Part shown: positions 26,830 to 35,144 of the stretch, in pieces
How the letters are laid out: every line of letters starts with the position of its first letter
Position numbering within the stretch: the stretch's first letter is position 1
Assembly (NCBI GenBank): GCA_021203305.1
Contig: JAJQBK010000056.1
Location: 1 to 64,000 of the forward strand
Source of the DNA: Lachnospiraceae bacterium
GTDB lineage: Bacteria; Bacillota; Clostridia; Lachnospirales; Lachnospiraceae
Direction of reading: 5' to 3'
Length of the DNA: 64,000 nt
Position numbers and translations under genes: made by a program
The notes under the pieces: generated by a model
Told to the model about the DNA's origin: nothing
The model's input: the letters and a program-made list of their open reading frames with translations, nothing else
Database searches by the model: none

Positions 26830-27639
26830 TTATTCCTCCGTTATTTTGACATACCGGATATATTCGCAGGTGCTTTCCTTACTCCTCTCCCGCATGCACT
26901 GATAAATTTCATCATGCAGCTTCCTCTGCGCCTCCTTTTTGCCCACCCCCTGATCTGGATAAAAGGGGCCGTCAATGTATGTGGTGATGCCCGGCCTTTG
27001 CCCTCTTTGCCTCTTCTGATAGGTCGTGGTCATGCAGTAAGCGGGCGCCCCGAACTGCACCGGATACCGGAAAGAGGTCTCCGGGAAGGGCCGGATAAAA
27101 TTGCAGTAAGGCCACACATGCGCCTCGGGATAAATGATAATGCATCTGCCATGCTCCAGATGATATTTCATCGCGTTCAGAAAGGGCTTCATCCAGGACA
27201 GAGACTGAGGCACTGTCAGCGCGCCGAGCATGGGAAGCAGCTTTCCCAGCACCGGGATGCCCAGATTGGCCGCGTCCGCCACCGTGTACAGCCTTTTCGG
27301 GAAAATATACATGGCCGGGGCGAAAGCGTCCCCTACAGGCTGGGTGTGATTGCCGTACAGGAAAATTCCCTGCCCTTTGCAGGTTTTGAGCTTCTCCCTG
27401 CCCACCACCCGGATATGAAGATAAAGGCGCGAATAAAAAAAGCTGAATATCACCGCGATTCCATACAGGAGAGCCGCCGCGGCCCGGTAAAAAATATTCT
27501 CATGGAGCCACACAAAATTCTCAGGAAGCTTCTCCTCCTGCTGCCTGCTCTCCACAAAATCATCTGTATATTCGCGGTAATACCGTACCTCTTCCCTCAT
27601 TTTCATCTGCTTCCCCGAGGAGACTGTTAAAGAATTCAT
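26830..27639 (-). CDS. PlsC-type acyltransferase, first gene of the glycolipid operon
   Basis: 269 residues from the ATG at 27639 (AAAG-rich weak ribosome site; a longer frame needs a TTG at 27747). The motif GNHTQPVGDA matches HX4D, a membrane segment lies around residues 35-55, and IIYPEAHVWPYCNFIRPFPET fits the substrate pocket and motif III. It differs clearly from the other PlsC-like protein at 23981. As first gene of the cluster, its upstream region (27640-27832) should hold the operon promoter, but none stands out to me. Confidence 0.8.
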   Translation of the reverse strand: MNSLTVSSGKQMKMREEVRYYREYTDDFVESRQQEEKLPENFVWLHENIFYRAAAALLYGIAVIFSFFYSRLYLHIRVVGREKLKTCKGQGIFLYGNHTQPVGDAFAPAMYIFPKRLYTVADAANLGIPVLGKLLPMLGALTVPQSLSWMKPFLNAMKYHLEHGRCIIIYPEAHVWPYCNFIRPFPETSFRYPVQFGAPAYCMTTTYQKRQRGQRPGITTYIDGPFYPDQGVGKKEAQRKLHDEIYQCMRERSKESTCEYIRYVKITEE

Positions 27640-27832
27640 CTTTATCTTTCTTCTTAACAGTTTCTGCGTAGTTCCGCCATCATGCGGCTTTATTTTTCGG
27701 AACAGCTGTCCTGCGCGGCCCGGGTCATCCTTCCATAGATTTCCCAAAACACGCGCTTCCTATTCCCGGCAGTATGCCCTCCTCAAATCTCAGCCATGGT
27801 ACCCCTTTAGTTTCAACTCAAAATAAACTGAT

Positions 27833-27868
27833 GAAAAAGAACCGCCCCTGCGACAGCAGAAACGGCTC
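27833..27868 (-). terminator. Intrinsic terminator of the AAA/PD-(D/E)XK gene
   Basis: On the minus strand GAGCCG and CGGTTC flank an inner CTGC/GCAG stem, followed immediately by TTTTT. It ends the transcript of the gene at 27915-29612. Confidence 0.75.
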
Positions 27869-27914
27869 CTGACCCGGAAAATTATGAAATTTTGACTTTG
27901 CTGATGTTTGTTCC

Positions 27915-29612
27915 TTACTCTTTTTCCACGGCATGCCTGATCAGGCAGTCTTTTCCGAGAAATGCCGCTCCATAACAAAGCACTGTCCTGAAGCCCTCCA
28001 TACGCAGATTCCTCGAATATTGCATCCTCTCAATCTGATCGAGCGCTTCCTGACATTCGCTTTCAAGGGTAGCGTTTTTCTTTTTCCCCGGCCATTTCAC
28101 TTCAATGACAATGGCTCGTCTGCGACGGCGTTCCTTGACTACAATATCAGCTCTTCCCTTCCCCTGTTCAGAGTTTGATTTTACCTCATAACCCGCGCCG
28201 GAGAACATTCCGGCGACAAACGCGTGGTAAAAGTCTTCTTTGTAGTCGTAGTAGCTGATGGTATCAAAAAGAATATCCGAGACATTCCCGGTCAGCTTCA
28301 CATCATCCCCGTTCCACCACTCGCTGAACAATTCACTGCGGTCTCTGGACTTGAGCGAGTCCTCAAACCAGGCCTGCACGGTATCTTTGAAAACGGATTT
28401 CACTTCTTCATTCGGTATGCGCAGGGAGGTTTTCCCCTCCTGAGGCGTCATTCCCTCCGGCAGCTCTTCCGGAAGAACCTGCGTCAGATAGCCGGTCAGA
28501 TAGAGAATACTCCATAAATTATCTTCTGAGGAATGAGCAATATCATAAGTCAGATCCTCCCGGATCCGCTCCTGAATAACCCCTCCGGAGAGCAGGGTCT
28601 CAAATTTATCGTTTACAAACATATCCGGGAGGTCAATGAACCGCCTGATGATGCTGTTGTGGCTCGTATCCAGCCAGTGATTTCCCGGTCTGGCATGTTC
28701 ATCCTGGCTAAGAGCCAGCACATGAAGCAGCACATCCCAGGGACAATAAATCTCCATTTTACCAAAACGATAGCCGTCATACCACCTTCTCATTTCAGGC
28801 AGCGCCTCTGACAGATCCGCATCCGCAAGAATCTGTACCACTTCCTCTTCTGTAAATCCAAAACAATCCTGATATCTGACATCCGAAATGGAGTTGGAGA
28901 CAAAATTATTCGCCCCGGTAAATATGCTTTCCTTCGCAACTCTCAGGCACCCCGTCACCACTGCAAATTTGAGATTCGGATTGGACTTCCAGGACATCCC
29001 CAGAAGCGCCCGGATGACATTCAGCATCTCGTCATAATAGCTGTTATCACTGGCTTTTGCCAGCGGAACATCGTATTCATCTACGAGCAGGATAACCTCC
29101 TTCCCATAATGTGCGCACATCATACGAAGCAGGATTGTCAAAGCGTTTTTAACATCAGCGAGCTCACCCTTACGTGCACACAGTCTGGCAAACGCATCCC
29201 TGTCTTCCGCATTGACTCTGTCACTCGTTTTCAGATAATAGTGCTCTTTGCACAGATCAGCCAGCACCTGATGCAGCATTTCATACGCATCGGGGAAATC
29301 ACGCCCGTTCACATCCTTCAGCGTCACAAACAATACCGGCCACTGGTTCATCCACTGTGCGCAGAGATCCTTATTTTTTGATATCTCAAGCCCCTCAAAA
29401 AGCTCCCGGCTGTCTTTGCGAATATCAAAAAAGCTCGCAAGCATGCTCATCGCCAGGGTTTTTCCAAAACGTCTGGGCCGCGTGATCAGATTTACCTGAA
29501 AAGGAACGCTCATCATCTCACTGATCAGATGGGTTTTATCAATATAATAACAATGCTCTTTACGCACTTTTTCAAAAAGATCTATGCCATAAGGCAGCGG
29601 AATCATTGCCAT
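27915..29612 (-). CDS. AAA-ATPase-like / PD-(D/E)XK nuclease domain protein
   Basis: Belongs to a large family in gut Bacteroidota and Clostridia with an N-terminal AAA-ATPase-like domain and a C-terminal PD-(D/E)XK domain. Seen here: FGKTLAMSMLASFF (degenerate Walker A with RPRRFGKT), VILLVDEYDVPLAKA (Walker B), the helical middle with GFTEEEVVQILAD and RRWYDGYRFGKMEIYCPWD, and the C-terminal GKGRADIVV with AIVIEVKWPG (nuclease D and EXK). 565 residues, apparently complete. The role of the family is not established; mobile-element control or defence has been suggested by its patchy spread. A second member lies at 40555-42156. Confidence 0.85.
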   Translation of the reverse strand: MAMIPLPYGIDLFEKVRKEHCYYIDKTHLISEMMSVPFQVNLITRPRRFGKTLAMSMLASFFDIRKDSRELFEGLEISKNKDLCAQWMNQWPVLFVTLKDVNGRDFPDAYEMLHQVLADLCKEHYYLKTSDRVNAEDRDAFARLCARKGELADVKNALTILLRMMCAHYGKEVILLVDEYDVPLAKASDNSYYDEMLNVIRALLGMSWKSNPNLKFAVVTGCLRVAKESIFTGANNFVSNSISDVRYQDCFGFTEEEVVQILADADLSEALPEMRRWYDGYRFGKMEIYCPWDVLLHVLALSQDEHARPGNHWLDTSHNSIIRRFIDLPDMFVNDKFETLLSGGVIQERIREDLTYDIAHSSEDNLWSILYLTGYLTQVLPEELPEGMTPQEGKTSLRIPNEEVKSVFKDTVQAWFEDSLKSRDRSELFSEWWNGDDVKLTGNVSDILFDTISYYDYKEDFYHAFVAGMFSGAGYEVKSNSEQGKGRADIVVKERRRRRAIVIEVKWPGKKKNATLESECQEALDQIERMQYSRNLRMEGFRTVLCYGAAFLGKDCLIRHAVEKE

Positions 29613-29695
29613 GTACCATCACTCCTTCCGTACGAAACACCTGACTCATCTGTGACTATGATTTCTATTCATCCATTACTTTCACCGTTACCGTG

Positions 29696-29724
29696 ATTCT
29701 AGCATACAAAGCCATGAGTTGCAA
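29696..29724 (-). promoter_or_regulatory. Promoter of the AAA/PD-(D/E)XK gene
   Basis: TTGCAA, 17 bases, then an extended -10 TGCTAGAAT on the minus strand, about 85 bases before the ATG at 29612. Confidence 0.6.
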
Positions 29725-29772
29725 GAAGCAAATTTGGTCCGGCTCAAATTACCTTTTATATTTACTTTCTGA

Positions 29773-30414
29773 TTACAGGTACTGCGCCTCCCCAAAAACT
29801 CTGCGCAGCTTCTGGAGGGCTTTCTTTTCTATTCTGGACACATAGCTTCTGGAAATATGAAAATACTCCCCCACCTCCGACTGGGTGTACTCCCGGCTGC
29901 TGTTTAAACCGTAGCGCATGGTCAGGATCTGCTGTTCCCTGTCCGTCAGTGTGCTTCCCAGAACCCGGCTTAAAAAACGAACCGTCTCCTTTTCCTCCAG
30001 ATCCGCGACCATATCCTCCTCCTGAGTGCACACATCAATAATCTGAATCTCGTTTCCTTCTTTATCCGTCCCCATGGGCTCATAAAGAGATACCTCGCGG
30101 GAGAACTTCTTTCTGGCGCGCAGCATCATCAGGATTTCATTCTCAATACACCGGCAGGCGTAGGTGGCCAGCTTCCCCCGCCCGGCGTCAAAGGTATTGA
30201 CGGCCTTCATCAACCCCAGGATCCCGATGGAAATATAGTCCTCCGCCTCCTGCTGGGAGCTTTGATATTTTCTTGCTATGTGGGCCACCAACCGGAGGTT
30301 GTGCATGATCAGCTTCTCCCTTGCAAGTCCGGCCGCCTCCTCATCCTCCCCCTTAAGAAGCGCAAGACAGCGTGCCTCCTCCTCAGAGGAAAGAGGCTGT
30401 AGAAAGGTCTGCAT
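29773..30414 (-). CDS. sigK: Sporulation sigma factor SigK
   Basis: Late mother-cell sigma factor controlling coat and cortex genes. Region 2 is seen as NLRLVAHIARKYQ and YISIGILGLMKAVNTFDAGRGKLATYACRCIENEILM; region 4 as YTQSEVGEYFHISRSYVSRIEKKAL. The signature VSLYEPMGTDKEGNEIQIID favours SigK over SigE. I chose ATG 30414, which has GGAGG 5 bases upstream. The protein starts MQTFLQPLSSEEEARCL, directly at the mature sequence: there is no hydrophobic pro-sequence, as in Clostridioides difficile and unlike Bacillus. The gene is uninterrupted by a skin element. Confidence 0.9.
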   Translation of the reverse strand: MQTFLQPLSSEEEARCLALLKGEDEEAAGLAREKLIMHNLRLVAHIARKYQSSQQEAEDYISIGILGLMKAVNTFDAGRGKLATYACRCIENEILMMLRARKKFSREVSLYEPMGTDKEGNEIQIIDVCTQEEDMVADLEEKETVRFLSRVLGSTLTDREQQILTMRYGLNSSREYTQSEVGEYFHISRSYVSRIEKKALQKLRRVFGEAQYL

Positions 30415-30451
30415 TTCAGCCTCCAAAAAACCCTTTCTAACAGTTTATGTG

Positions 30452-30503
30452 ACAAAAAAAGAGAAGTGCCTTTCCGAATTTATTTACTTTCGGAAGGGCA
30501 CTT
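30452..30503 (-). terminator. Strong intrinsic terminator
   Basis: AAGTGCCTTTCCGAA pairs with TTCGGAAGGGCACTT (one wobble), followed on the minus strand by CTCTTTTTTT. It ends transcription from the broken gene at 30630 and separates it from sigK. Confidence 0.85.
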
Positions 30504-30629
30504 GCCATTCATATTTCATATTCCTTATATAACTTCGCTGCCGCGGAAGCCTGCTGATCCCGAGAATCCGTTTCTCCAGCTGTTTGCCCGTTTTCTCCTA
30601 TAGAAACCTGTTGATCACGGGAAACGGTT

Positions 30630-31181
30630 TCACCGCTCGTTGTCCTGTGCGGCATCGTCACTTTCATTTACCCCATTCCCCTGAATATATGCCATCAACT
30701 CCTCATAGGCTTCCGTGCCAATCATATAATATACCAGTAAACTTCCCTCCGGGTAGATGGATACCGCCATCGTTCCGGAACCCAGGAATGTGATGGAAAA
30801 GGATCCCTCCTCCCACAGAAGAGTGACGGTTGCCATACGGCCATCCGATTGTACGCCGGAAACGCTGCCATGAAGCAATGGTACAATCAGATTTCTGAAG
30901 CCAGGCCGATAAGAGGCTCCATTCAGGATATCCAGAACCGCGGTATACTCCTCCATCCCAGCTGTCAGCTCGTCCAAGCGGTATGTATCATATACCGTTT
31001 CCTCCTCGTAATAAGAAGGAATATGGATCGTGCAGCTGATATAGCGCAGACTTCCCTGCTCATCCGGCAGAGGGCTGTCAAAGGAGCGTGGAATCATCCG
31101 CCATCAAAGCGCCGCCGCAATCAAGGCGATCAACACAATTATTCCCACACGGAAATTTCTTTTAAAATTTTTCTCTCCCAT
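30630..31181 (-). pseudogene. Membrane-anchored extracytoplasmic protein broken by a TGA codon
   Basis: From ATG 31181 the frame reads MGEKNFKRNFRVGIIVLIAL, a good signal anchor, ends in ...AAL, and then meets TGA. The same frame goes on at once as WRMIPRSFDSPLPDEQ and runs 155 codons (counted from the next ATG) to 30630, with a strand-rich domain (MATVTLLWEEGSFSITFLGS). One base change, for instance TGG to TGA, explains it. No family recognised. The promoter and operator of site B lie upstream, so the gene belongs to the same regulon as the lipoprotein at 32483-33859. Without its anchor the remaining product would stay in the cytoplasm. Confidence 0.65.
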
Positions 31182-31217
31182 ATTCCTTATCCCCCTCAGG
31201 CATTCTTATTTTTAACT

Positions 31218-31248
31218 CAAACTTCCCATAGCAAAAATGGGAAGTTTG
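31218..31248. other. Perfect 12-bp hairpin in the leader of the 31181 gene
   Basis: CAAACTTCCCAT and ATGGGAAGTTTG flank a 7-base loop between the site B promoter and the ATG at 31181. No T run follows on either side, so it may act in mRNA stability or as a regulator site. The rest of 31182-31534 is AT-rich and holds site B and a plus-strand promoter. Confidence 0.5.
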
Positions 31249-31282
31249 GTTGATAACCTAATTCTCCGCTTATCAATAAAAT

Positions 31283-31325
31283 TTATAACACGACACTCAA
31301 CATAAATCTTTTAAGAATTTCTTAA
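31283..31325 (-). promoter_or_regulatory. Promoter with 11-bp direct-repeat operator, site B
   Basis: TTAAGA and TTAAAA at 11-bp spacing, then TTATAA 37 bases from the operator start, on the minus strand. The homology with site C extends further, through CATAAATCTTTTAAGA and CATAT.GCTGCCCA on the plus strand, so the two regions share descent. Confidence 0.55.
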
Positions 31326-31460
31326 TTTTGAAATAATTGCGAACATATGGCTGCCCAATGAAAGCGCAAAGTGGCTGTCTATCTTAATTGATGAGTGGGA
31401 GAAGCTTAAAATGAAATTGATTATAATTGACAGGATATTGAGCATTTCTTAAGAAATCTG

Positions 31461-31489
31461 TTGATTTTACGATTGGATTTGCGTACAAT
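31461..31489 (+). promoter_or_regulatory. Candidate antisense promoter facing the VapC-like gene
   Basis: TTGATT, 17 bases, TACAAT. It points into the 3' end of the minus-strand toxin gene at 31535, with no plus-strand gene following. The region is AT-rich, so chance is possible. Confidence 0.35.
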
Positions 31490-31534
31490 AAGAGCAGCTG
31501 ACCTTTGCAGTAAAAACACATAATCAACACCCAT

Positions 31535-31963
31535 TCAATAAATCCAACTGTCAATAATCTCACATTTTATTTCTTCGAACTGTTGTAATTGCCTGTCGTT
31601 TGTCAGAAACAGGTCACAGTCTGACTCACAGGCCGCTGCCAGCTGCAGAGCATCCATTGCTTTAAAATCTTTATACTTAGCACGGATACGAGCGGCTTTT
31701 TGAGCTATCGTCCTGTCAATGTCTACGATTTCTATCCCGGCATCTTCGCAAAAGTCATAGAACATTTCAATTAAACTATAATTTCCCATGCGGTAAGGAA
31801 ATACACAGTATTCCTCCACAGTAATCGCGGAAGAAACAATCATTTTATCCTGCTCAAGACATTCCTCAAGAAATTTTTTTACTATGTTGTGATAGAGCGG
31901 ATGTTCTTCAAGATAGTATATCAGAGGTGCTGTGTCAATAAACACCTTATTAAATTCTGTCAT
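31535..31963 (-). CDS. PIN domain (VapC-like) toxin
   Basis: Ribonuclease toxin of a type II toxin-antitoxin pair. The acidic PIN residues are visible: FIDTAPLIYYLEEHP (Asp near the N-terminus), SAITVEEYCVFPY (Glu), KDFKAMDALQLAAA (Asp) and FLTNDRQLQ (Asp). 142 residues is normal. Its start overlaps the end of the antitoxin gene by 14 bases, so expression is coupled. It seems intact. Closest relatives probably cut tRNA or rRNA, but the target cannot be told. A possible antisense promoter faces its 3' end. Confidence 0.85.
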   Translation of the reverse strand: MTEFNKVFIDTAPLIYYLEEHPLYHNIVKKFLEECLEQDKMIVSSAITVEEYCVFPYRMGNYSLIEMFYDFCEDAGIEIVDIDRTIAQKAARIRAKYKDFKAMDALQLAAACESDCDLFLTNDRQLQQFEEIKCEIIDSWIY

Positions 31964-32165
31964 TTCCCCGCATTTCCTCCATATATGCCTCTACATTTTT
32001 TCCTCTTTCTGTGGGGGTTACATATTGATTCAGATCTATCTTTCTGCGTTCACGCCCTGAAGTTGAAGTTTCCAGCACCACAATCAGCCGCTGCCCTTTT
32101 TTCATCTCAATTTCTTTATCCAGCACAATACTGTTTCCGTTGTAATAGCCATTCACTGCCAACAT
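31950..32165 (-). CDS. VapB-like antitoxin
   Basis: 71 residues: MLAVNGYYNGNSIVLDKEIE is the strand-rich start of an AbrB-fold or DUF2281-like antitoxin, followed by a basic linker (SGRERRKIDLNQ) and a helical toxin-binding tail. AGGGAGG precedes the ATG and a promoter lies at 32193-32221. It overlaps the toxin gene, the usual order for such pairs. The N-terminal half would bind the operator and the C-terminal half would block the PIN active site. Confidence 0.8.
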   Translation of the reverse strand: MLAVNGYYNGNSIVLDKEIEMKKGQRLIVVLETSTSGRERRKIDLNQYVTPTERGKNVEAYMEEMRGNDRI

Positions 32166-32192
32166 AAAAACACCTCCCTTGCAGTTTTCATC

Positions 32193-32221
32193 ATTATACT
32201 CCCCATTTTTTATCCGGGCAA
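32193..32221 (-). promoter_or_regulatory. Promoter of the VapBC-like pair
   Basis: TTGCCC, 17 bases, TATAAT on the minus strand, 28 bases before the antitoxin ATG. Confidence 0.6.
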
Positions 32222-32252
32222 CTGATTTTTAAGATTAAGTATTCAGCCAGCT

Positions 32253-32468
32253 TCATACCCGATCTTTAAAACACCTTTCCCACGTCTGTTTCGTCATTCT
32301 CTTCTGATCGGACTCCCACGTCCGCAGTGAGCTGACATCCACATGAAGCATATCGGCGAAGGGCTTCTTTTTCAACCCCAAGCTCATACGGTACTCCCGG
32401 ATCTGGCGTCCCTGTCCATTGTACAGAAACAGATTATCCACCAGATATTTTATTTCCTCTCTGCTCAT
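32253..32468 (-). CDS. Small XRE-like helix-turn-helix protein
   Basis: 71 residues from ATG 32468 (AGGAG 8 bases upstream). The helix-turn-helix reads KKKPFADMLHVDVSSLRTWE, preceded by a short helical segment (SREEIKYLVDNLFLYNG). Its gene lies 14 bases behind the lipoprotein gene at 32483 and so should share its transcript under site C. It could be the regulator of that unit or of the adjacent toxin-antitoxin pair, or an orphan antitoxin; none of these is shown by sequence. Confidence 0.6.
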   Translation of the reverse strand: MSREEIKYLVDNLFLYNGQGRQIREYRMSLGLKKKPFADMLHVDVSSLRTWESDQKRMTKQTWERCFKDRV

Positions 32469-32482
32469 CTTCCGATCTCCTA

Positions 32483-33859
32483 TCATTCCCATAAAATGGA
32501 ATCGAAATCAAAATTGCTGTCCAGTACGCTCTCCTCGCCGGACTGATATTTCAGTATCCACTGTTCGTTCTCATACGCCAGTCTTATCCGTTCTTTCCGC
32601 TCTTCATCACTCCGTTCGTCCCAATCCAGCGTATAGATCCGGTTTACATCATCATAAGTGCATTCGGTATCGTTAATTGTTATTCTGCCGTTCCCGTGAG
32701 GTTCGCTGTAAAGGCCCAGCAGATATTCACCATCCAGATATCCGAAATTGACAAAGTCGCTTCCGTCAGAACCGTCACAGTTTAAGCTGATACTGTTATC
32801 TTTAAAATAAACGCCGTCAATACACCATAATATATCGGGATAATATAAGTGCGCGATTTTTTCTGCCTGCCCGTCTTTATATGTAAATACCGCCATGCTG
32901 ATGGTATCGCCGGCAATAAGCTCAAAGGTTCCATCATTTTCAAAGTCATGAAGGCCTAAGTAAATCAGCTGATTCAACGAGTCCTCGTCACTTCTTAAAT
33001 CCGTGCCGTCAAATAGATAGTATGGGCCGAGATTGTCCAGTAAATGATATAGAATCTCCAGATAAGCGCTCTGCCATGTCTGAGCAGCGGCCTCCTCCTG
33101 ATTATTCCCCATTTCCTCTGTCTGGTCTGTGCTATACGTCACTTCTCCCGCCGGATAGGAATCAGAAATTTCTTTCGATGAGTCGCGCATATCCATATCC
33201 ATCACCTCAGCCTTCTCCGGGGCTGTTATTTCAACTGCCTCGTTTTCTTCCTGATCTGAAGCAGATGTTTCGGAGAACAGCTCCGGGAAGCTGATGCGAT
33301 AGCGAAGCTCCACTTCCTTTAAAAGCCAGTCGCCGTAATCTGAAACTAAATAAAAGTTCCACTCATCTTCCTTGTCCGGACTCTGAATGCAGACTGCCAT
33401 GTCATCCCCTTCCCGCAGGAGGATGACATCCTTATGGTCAATGGCGTTCACTCCGTCAGGCGCTGCATAGCTTTCCATGTAATAGCGGATAAATACGGGA
33501 ATATCTTCCGTGTAAACAACATAGCTGTCAGTCTCATCGCAGCTTTCTTTCAGACTGTCAATTTTTTCGATCACTTCCACATAATCCGCTCCATCGATGC
33601 TGTCATAGCGTCTGGGTACAAGCCATAACAGGTCTCTGATGTGATCTTTGCTCTCCAAATCGACAGAAGAGGAATAATAATTGCAGACCTCACAGGCGCC
33701 CGTCAGGATTCCTGTGATCTGATAATCCTCAGCTTCCTCAACCTCTTCGTCAGAAATACCTGCTTCCTGACCATTCCCCGATGAACTGTTCATACAGCCT
33801 GTCAGCGTCAGTACCGAAAGCAAAAAAAGAACCGTGAAAAGAGTCAGGTTCATTGACAT
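32483..33859 (-). CDS. Lipoprotein of unknown function
   Basis: 458 residues with a signal peptide ending in the lipobox LTGC near residue 22. The middle is acidic and low in structure. The C-terminal third contains YLGLHDFENDGTFELIAGD, an Asp/Asn-rich turn like calcium-binding repeats in surface proteins, then TYKDGQAEKIAHLYY and SISLNCDGSDGSDFVNFGYL. No family recognised. The ribosome site is weak (AAAGAAA). The promoter region at 33977-34017 shares the direct-repeat operator with the transport operon at 13143 and the broken gene at 30630. A cell-surface role under envelope-stress-like control is plausible. Confidence 0.7.
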   Translation of the reverse strand: MSMNLTLFTVLFLLSVLTLTGCMNSSSGNGQEAGISDEEVEEAEDYQITGILTGACEVCNYYSSSVDLESKDHIRDLLWLVPRRYDSIDGADYVEVIEKIDSLKESCDETDSYVVYTEDIPVFIRYYMESYAAPDGVNAIDHKDVILLREGDDMAVCIQSPDKEDEWNFYLVSDYGDWLLKEVELRYRISFPELFSETSASDQEENEAVEITAPEKAEVMDMDMRDSSKEISDSYPAGEVTYSTDQTEEMGNNQEEAAAQTWQSAYLEILYHLLDNLGPYYLFDGTDLRSDEDSLNQLIYLGLHDFENDGTFELIAGDTISMAVFTYKDGQAEKIAHLYYPDILWCIDGVYFKDNSISLNCDGSDGSDFVNFGYLDGEYLLGLYSEPHGNGRITINDTECTYDDVNRIYTLDWDERSDEERKERIRLAYENEQWILKYQSGEESVLDSNFDFDSILWE

Positions 33860-33976
33860 TTTCTTTGGATATTGTTTCGCTCAGTATAATTTTCGGTTCA
33901 TCAAGACACCTCCGGAATGTGGATATTGTTTTCGTACGTCTTTTTCTCTGCGGGACGCCCTTCGGGTGCTCTCATA

Positions 33977-34017
33977 ATAATACAACCACTCTCATAAATC
34001 TTTTAAGATTTTCTTAA
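33977..34017 (-). promoter_or_regulatory. Promoter with 11-bp direct-repeat operator, site C
   Basis: TTAAGA and TTAAAA at 11-bp spacing, then TATTAT 35 bases from the operator start, on the minus strand, no clear -35. It drives the lipoprotein gene at 32483-33859. The remaining gap 33860-34153 holds also the plus-strand promoter at 34092. Confidence 0.55.
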
Positions 34018-34091
34018 CATTGAATTGATTTCCGTCATATAGCTGCCCATACAGACAGCTTTTCGAATTTTTTTACTTCCGGAAGCCTCCC

Positions 34092-34120
34092 TTGACTTCT
34101 CTAATTCCGATCTTTATAAT
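34092..34120 (+). promoter_or_regulatory. Promoter of the Fic-like gene
   Basis: TTGACT, 17 bases, TATAAT, about 34 bases before the likely GTG start at 34154. Confidence 0.65.
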
Positions 34121-34153
34121 GAAGTCGGCAGATCAGGAACGAGGTAATGCAAA

Positions 34154-35066
34154 GTGAACAATGACCCTTTCAAAAATTATATGAAAGAAACTGTTTGTCG
34201 GCATTTATCCTCACGCAGGATGTATCCGCGACTTTAACATCACCAAAAAAGAATGGGTTCTGGATGGAGCAACTGTGCTCTACGGCAGTGCCACAGAACT
34301 GAGGGCGACTCTGGACTATGACTTCTCTGAGGAAAAGAGATTTTCCTATCGAGGCCTTGCCATGCCTGAAATCATCCATCATCTCGCGGTGTTTGTCTCC
34401 AGATTGTGGCAGATACACATATTTGCAGAAGGCAATACCAGAACGACAGCGGTATTCTTCATTCAATATCTCCGCAGCCTCGGGTTTAACGCAGACAATG
34501 ACATTTTTGCTGAAAATGCATGGTATTTTCGCAATGCCCTGGTCCGGGCAAATTACAATGATCTGAAAAATGGTATTCACGAGACAACAGAATACCTTGA
34601 ACTGTTCCTGCGCAATCTTCTGCTGAATGAAAATCATCCGCTCTTAAACCGGACATTGCACATCAGCAGGACATTTGACACACCGGAAAGAGGGAACGCT
34701 GAGGCGCTAAAAGCGAACATTGAGCCGGAAGAAGTAAATAACAAGCCAGATAAAGCGAACATTGAGCCAGAAAGAGTGAATATTAAACCAGAGAAAGTGA
34801 ACATTGACCCCATAAAAGTGAACATTCCACCCCATAAACCGAATTTTGAAGGTATGTTTACCCCCAAGACAGCAGCCCATATTCAGAAACTGTTCACGGC
34901 ATTTGGCTCACAGACTGTCTTTGGCAGATCTGATGTTCAGACAGTTCTTGATTTAAAGCCAACAAGAAGCTCCGCCCTGATTAGCGAAATGGCAAAGCAG
35001 GGCATCATCGAACCGGTATATGGCCACGGAAAAGGGAAGTACCGCTTTCGGATACAGCAGCAATAA
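34154..35066 (+). pseudogene. Fic family AMP-transferase-like gene with an internal deletion
   Basis: The first codons from GTG 34154 read VNNDPFKNYMKE, a typical start of this Fic subgroup. At about 34190 the frame breaks, and after a stop the sequence continues as KKLFVGIYPHAGCIRDFNIT in another frame, then the Fic motif HIFAEGNTRTTAVF, where the usual second half of HxFx(D/E)GNxRxxR is altered. Compared with relatives I remember, about 80-90 codons between these parts are missing, so an out-of-frame deletion seems likely. A GTG at 34275 could still give 263 residues. The C-terminal part has six 7-residue repeats and a winged-helix-like end (TVFGRSDVQTVLDLKPTRSS). Confidence 0.7.
34713..34838 (+). 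repeat. Six 21-bp coding repeats in the Fic gene
   Basis: Each unit encodes seven residues of the form (V/A)N(I/N)xPxx, for example ANIEPER, VNIKPEK, VNIDPIK, VNIPPHK. It links the Fic domain to the C-terminal winged helix. Confidence 0.85.
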
Positions 35067-35089
35067 CTTCTTTTTTGCGCGCAAAAAGG

Positions 35090-35128
35090 CTCCAGTCAGG
35101 CTATGAAGCGCGCCTGACTGGAGTTTTT
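35090..35128 (+). terminator. Intrinsic terminator after the Fic gene
   Basis: CTCCAGTCAGGC and GCCTGACTGGAG flank a 10-base loop, followed by TTTTT. The stem could also serve the convergent small gene ending at 35145. Confidence 0.9.
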
Positions 35129-35144
35129 CCATCTGGAAGCCTCC

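Noticed and set aside
34713..34838. Regular 21-bp repeats considered as a CRISPR array
   Set aside because: There are no spacers; the units are contiguous, in frame and encode a linker in the Fic-like protein.
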